Part shown: positions 60,640 to 64,000 of the stretch, in pieces
How the letters are laid out: each line of letters begins with the position of its first letter
Position numbering within the stretch: the first letter of the stretch is position 1
Origin: Antedon mediterranea
Taxonomy: Eukaryota > Echinodermata > Crinoidea > Comatulida > Antedonidae
Direction of reading: 5' to 3'
DNA length: 64,000 nt
Assembly (NCBI RefSeq): GCF_964355755.1
Contig: NC_092678.1
Coordinates: 8,964,922 to 9,028,921 of the forward strand
Notes under the pieces: generated by a model
Database searches by the model: none
What the model saw: only the letters and a program-made list of their open reading frames with translations
Told to the model about the DNA's origin: nothing
Program-made: the position numbers and the translations under genes

Positions 60640-61745
60640 TCTAGTAGGATGTGCATCAGAAAGTGACAACATGTATTGTATGTACTGTACATGTCAAATA
60701 CGAGGGCAAGACGTAGATGAGAGGGACATGTAGGTTGAACTCTATCAATCAGTCGGCAGTTTAAAACAATTTATGGATAAAATATGAATTTTTTATTTTA
60801 GAATAAAATGTGGAAGTATTGGAATAATAAAACTACAGCTGCTTACAGACTTAAAATCAACGCAAAAAATACACACATTTTGGTGGTAACTAGTTAAAAT
60901 TAGATGATGTGGGCGAACAAGTTAACGAAACTATATTTTGGGTGTATTTTTAATGTACAGTATTTTATATTTTGTTTGTTAATTAGATCAAATAAAAAAA
61001 ACGCAGCCTAAATCATACAAACGACCACACACATTTTCCATTATATCTGTCTGTGTATTTTTATTAATTTACATTTTTTTAAATTTCAAATGGTACCATA
61101 GGCCAAAGTTTTGCAAACAACGGGCAAGCGTTTTTGAAGGGCTTCTTGAAATTATTTTTCTAGTGTCGTAAAGTACCTTCAGCAATACCGTATGCAAATT
61201 TACAAAAAGGAAACCGTGTCAGAATGGTGTTTGATGTTACAGTAGTACTGGTTATGAGTTATGTTGCTATTGGTTGGATTGGTGGATATACTGTACTGTA
61301 CAGTAGTTAGAGTATGTGGTTTGATCTTGCTGAAAATGTTTGTAAACCACATGGAAGAATTACTGGTGGTATGCAATTTAACAATTGTACACAGTAAATG
61401 GATAAGAAAAAAAAAATACTCTGTTCATCATAAAAGTTGCACAATAAAAGAATCAAAGTGAAAAATTTCTACTGAAATAGTTTATTTGTTTTATTTACAG
61501 TAGTATGTATCCAATGTAAAAATTCAAGTATTATTTTTCTTTCAGTTACACTACAGTAATTCAAAAGGAAAAATCTGATTATCCGTTCTAAAGTTATGGT
61601 TGTTGCAATGGCCAAAAAAAAATGTTTTTTGTTGAAAAATTGCGTTTTTTGCAGGTTATATTTGGAAATATTTTTTAAGAATTATAAAAATAATAATAAT
61701 TACTTTCAAATTCTGATTTTTGCCAAACCCACAGAGGTGTTTGCA
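60640..61745. other. Intergenic stretch without a gene
   Basis: AT-rich with several TACTGTAC-type palindromes (61230-61310). No gene or bounded repeat identified. Confidence 0.5.
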
Positions 61746-61751
61746 CTATGA

Positions 61752-61869
61752 TCATACGGCCATATTGCGGTGAAACACCGGTTCTCGTCATATCACCGAA
61801 GTTAAGCAACGTTGGGCCCGTTTGCGTTCTGGGGAGACCGTCTAGAAATAGCGGCGGGTGCTGTATATT
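61752..61869 (+). rRNA. 5S rRNA-like copy (diverged; pseudogene or 5S-derived element)
   Basis: About 118 nt collinear with 5S rRNA: CATACGGCCATA start, AGTTAAGCAACGTTGGGCCC (internal A-box region), GGGGAGACCGTCTAG and GGCGGGTGCTGTAT end. Differences are spread through stems, and the C-box region GAGACCGTCTAGAAATAGCG departs from consensus. No T-run terminator directly follows. Single copy here, so it is either a 5S pseudogene or the head of a 5S-derived SINE. Confidence 0.75.
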
Positions 61870-62529
61870 ACACCATGTACAGTCTAGTTATTTCTGAAAT
61901 ATAATAATATATAAAATATTTTTAATAACTGTTAATATATAAATTGTGTAAAAAGTTTGTTTTGCTGTTGGTAGTACTCTACTACTGTAGCTAGACTACT
62001 GTACCTATTGAAAACAACAGGCTTAAGAAAGGACATACAGTATGCAAAACATCATTAGCCATGGACTGATGGGATAACGGTGTAACCTCCAAAAGTTAAT
62101 ACAGAATCCTTTTTATTCCCCTGTAGTCTCGGTATATAATTCTCCCCACAAAATAATTGATTGAGTGTTTTGATCATGTTTTGAAAAAGGGTAGTAGTTT
62201 TTCAAAAGTTATTTTTGTGCGCATGTCTTGCGCGAACATCTTACACTACACTAGCTACTGTATAGGCCTAGCTTAACGTTGTGGCATACAGTAGCTGAAA
62301 TAATTGTCTTTCCTTTATGGCAGAATCCGTTAAAACAAATTGAGCAAGACATTGAATTTTAGCTGATAAAAGTTCTGGTTCTTTTATTTGTTTACCCTTT
62401 CACGCGATCAATCAAAGTGGGTGCATCACATCACAATATGAAAATATTATGCGCAATTCATGTTGGGATTTTTTGCAGACCACTAAAATTATTAGAATCT
62501 ACTAGCCCCCTTCCCTACGTTTTTTAGAT

Positions 62530-62930
62530 CTAATTTAAGATCACAAACTATATTTAATGTAAAAATAATACTATATGGTCCTATTGCGATAACTTTTTTC
62601 GTCTTTAAACGGTTAAAAATGTGAAAAATAAGTCTATTTTAATAATTATAGCGGCCCGCTATAAATCCCAAAATGCATTGCGCGCGGATTGATATTTTTG
62701 TTTTTCACCTGTAATTCGCCCACTTTTCGATCGATCGTGAGGCCAAAACAAATGGAAGACTCCTAACTTTTCAGCGAAAATACCGGGTTTTCCCCAATTT
62801 GTATCAACGGAGTCTGGCAAAAATAGAAAGACAATTAATGCAGCAACTATACAACGTCAGGCTAGGTATATAGCTAGCGTACGATGTTTGTACGTTACCG
62901 ATGTTTACCAGCTAGGCCTACAGTAGACAG
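62530..62930. repeat. ~400-bp dispersed repeat shared with TASOR intron 7
   Basis: Inverted relative to 25950-26345. Shared words: AAATGTGAAAAATAAG, GCGGCCCGCTATAA, GATCGTGAGGCCAAAA, AATTTGTATCAACG, AGAAAGACAATTAATGCAG and ACGTTACCGATGTTTA (or complements). Confidence 0.8.
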
Positions 62931-63439
62931 GCTAGGCCTAAGACCGTCCACGAGAGGTCGATCGCCGCGAGCTACTTACAGTAGGTAGTGCATTGTTTCT
63001 CACTTTTTATCATAATTTACCATAAAACGTATTTAAGACAAGGAATGACATGGTTTAATGTTTTTAAAGTGATATATGTATTATTTTCCAAAAAACGTCC
63101 AAAATTGCAGGGAAGGGGTCTTTAACTGTTTGAAATAGAAAAAAATTATCGCAATATATAGGTTTTTTGCATCATTATTTTTTACATTGATCGTTTTAAT
63201 AAGATTTTGTTTATATTTTAAAAGAATCAAAATTACTTTATGTACTGTACAATACATTAAAAATGTTTACATTTGCTGTAGAAGAATTAATTTTGTGTAA
63301 ACAGTACTTGTTAAAGTTAGACAATTCCTACTGTAGGGCAAGTCATGATGGATACTGTAGATGCTTGAATTACAATGAGGCCCACATACTGTACTGTAAC
63401 CGCACCACACCTATAAAAATATTGATAATCCTAATGTTC

Positions 63440-64000
63440 TTTAATTAAGGGTATGTTCAGACTCACGGAGTTGCGGTGGAGTTATGTAAGCGGCGTACAT
63501 ATTTTTGTGTCTGAACCCTGCCGCGGATTAGCGTTAGGGAGCTGTTACTCCGCGCCAGTGGCGTTAATAACTCTAGCGGGAGAGGGTAGATTTCATAATG
63601 CTAATCCAGTGATGCATCAGTGATTTTAACCTTAACCAATGAAAATACACGACCACGATTAGCAGACAGCAACTACTGTACATACCCGTACCCTATGATA
63701 CGACAGCGAAATAGCTATGTCAAATGTATTTTCAGGTTCAGATTTTAAAGAACAGTAAAGTTGGCGTCAGTGATATGATGTTCATAAATTAAATCAATTA
63801 ATCAGATAATTGTCTGTGTAACAATTACGTTTTAAATTATTTTGAATTAAAATGCAATTCTACAAGTAGTAAGAAAAAATCAGTATATTTGAAGGTAAAC
63901 ATTATATAAATAAAAAAACAAAAAAACAATGTAATTGTCATGAATGTACTGTATACATATAGTTCTATCTGCTTTGACCTGATCAGAGTGTTTTAAACGC
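63440..64000. other. Right end, possible TIR element start
   Basis: A GC-rich patch at 63450-63590 with GTTCAGACTCACGG and an internal inverted TGTCTGAAC could be an element edge. The rest is AT-rich and featureless. No gene seen. Confidence 0.3.

Overview
The window is low-GC animal genomic DNA. It has spliced genes with GT/AG introns, tRNA-derived SINEs, a 5S rRNA-like copy, LINE remnants, many terminal-inverted-repeat (TIR) and foldback DNA elements, and a recurrent AGGCCTAG-type palindrome. The protein and repeat content fit a marine invertebrate deuterostome, most likely an echinoderm. The phylum is inference; I cannot verify the species.

Left half (about 0.64-36.7 kb, minus strand): one large gene. 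I assembled 19 coding exons from 36629 down to a stop at 1024-1026. Every junction has a GT donor and an AG acceptor, and the phase is continuous throughout, giving 7137 nt and 2378 residues. Exons 2-7 carry the conserved pseudo-PARP (DUF3715) block of TASOR, the scaffold of the HUSH chromatin-silencing complex. Exons 8-11 carry a SPOC-like domain. Exons 12-13 hold helical, coiled-coil segments. Exons 14, 15 and 17 are long, disordered and partly built of tandem protein repeats. The last exon encodes a compact folded C-terminus. The introns are crowded with mobile elements, including a nested foldback at 7.1-9.3 kb, Helitron/Helentron-like elements, TIR elements, and a very homogeneous 24-bp x 31 minisatellite at 27421-28164.

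Middle (36.7-53.8 kb): no convincing host gene. It is a repeat field: a 0.9-kb TIR element beside the TASOR promoter; a tandem cluster at 39.0-43.4 kb in which tRNA-like heads on + face tRNA-Ala-like units on -; a 3.3-kb foldback (44.3-47.6 kb); inverted copies of one coding-derived remnant 4.2 kb apart (47.8 and 52.1 kb); and a palindromic MITE (50.9-51.3 kb).

Right part (53.8-64 kb): a TATA-box gene on + with a non-coding first exon and one uninterrupted 623-codon coding exon (54674-56545). It encodes an unrecognised Ser/Asp-rich protein with four copies of a short basic-hydrophobic motif. The rest holds a tRNA-SINE, a LINE tail, a roughly 120-bp tandem array, a MITE, a 5S-like copy and a dispersed repeat shared with a TASOR intron.

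Functional links: TASOR represses mobile elements and intronless A-rich transcription units in vertebrates. Here the gene itself is loaded with such elements and lies next to a single-coding-exon, A-rich gene. Any regulatory link between the two is speculation.
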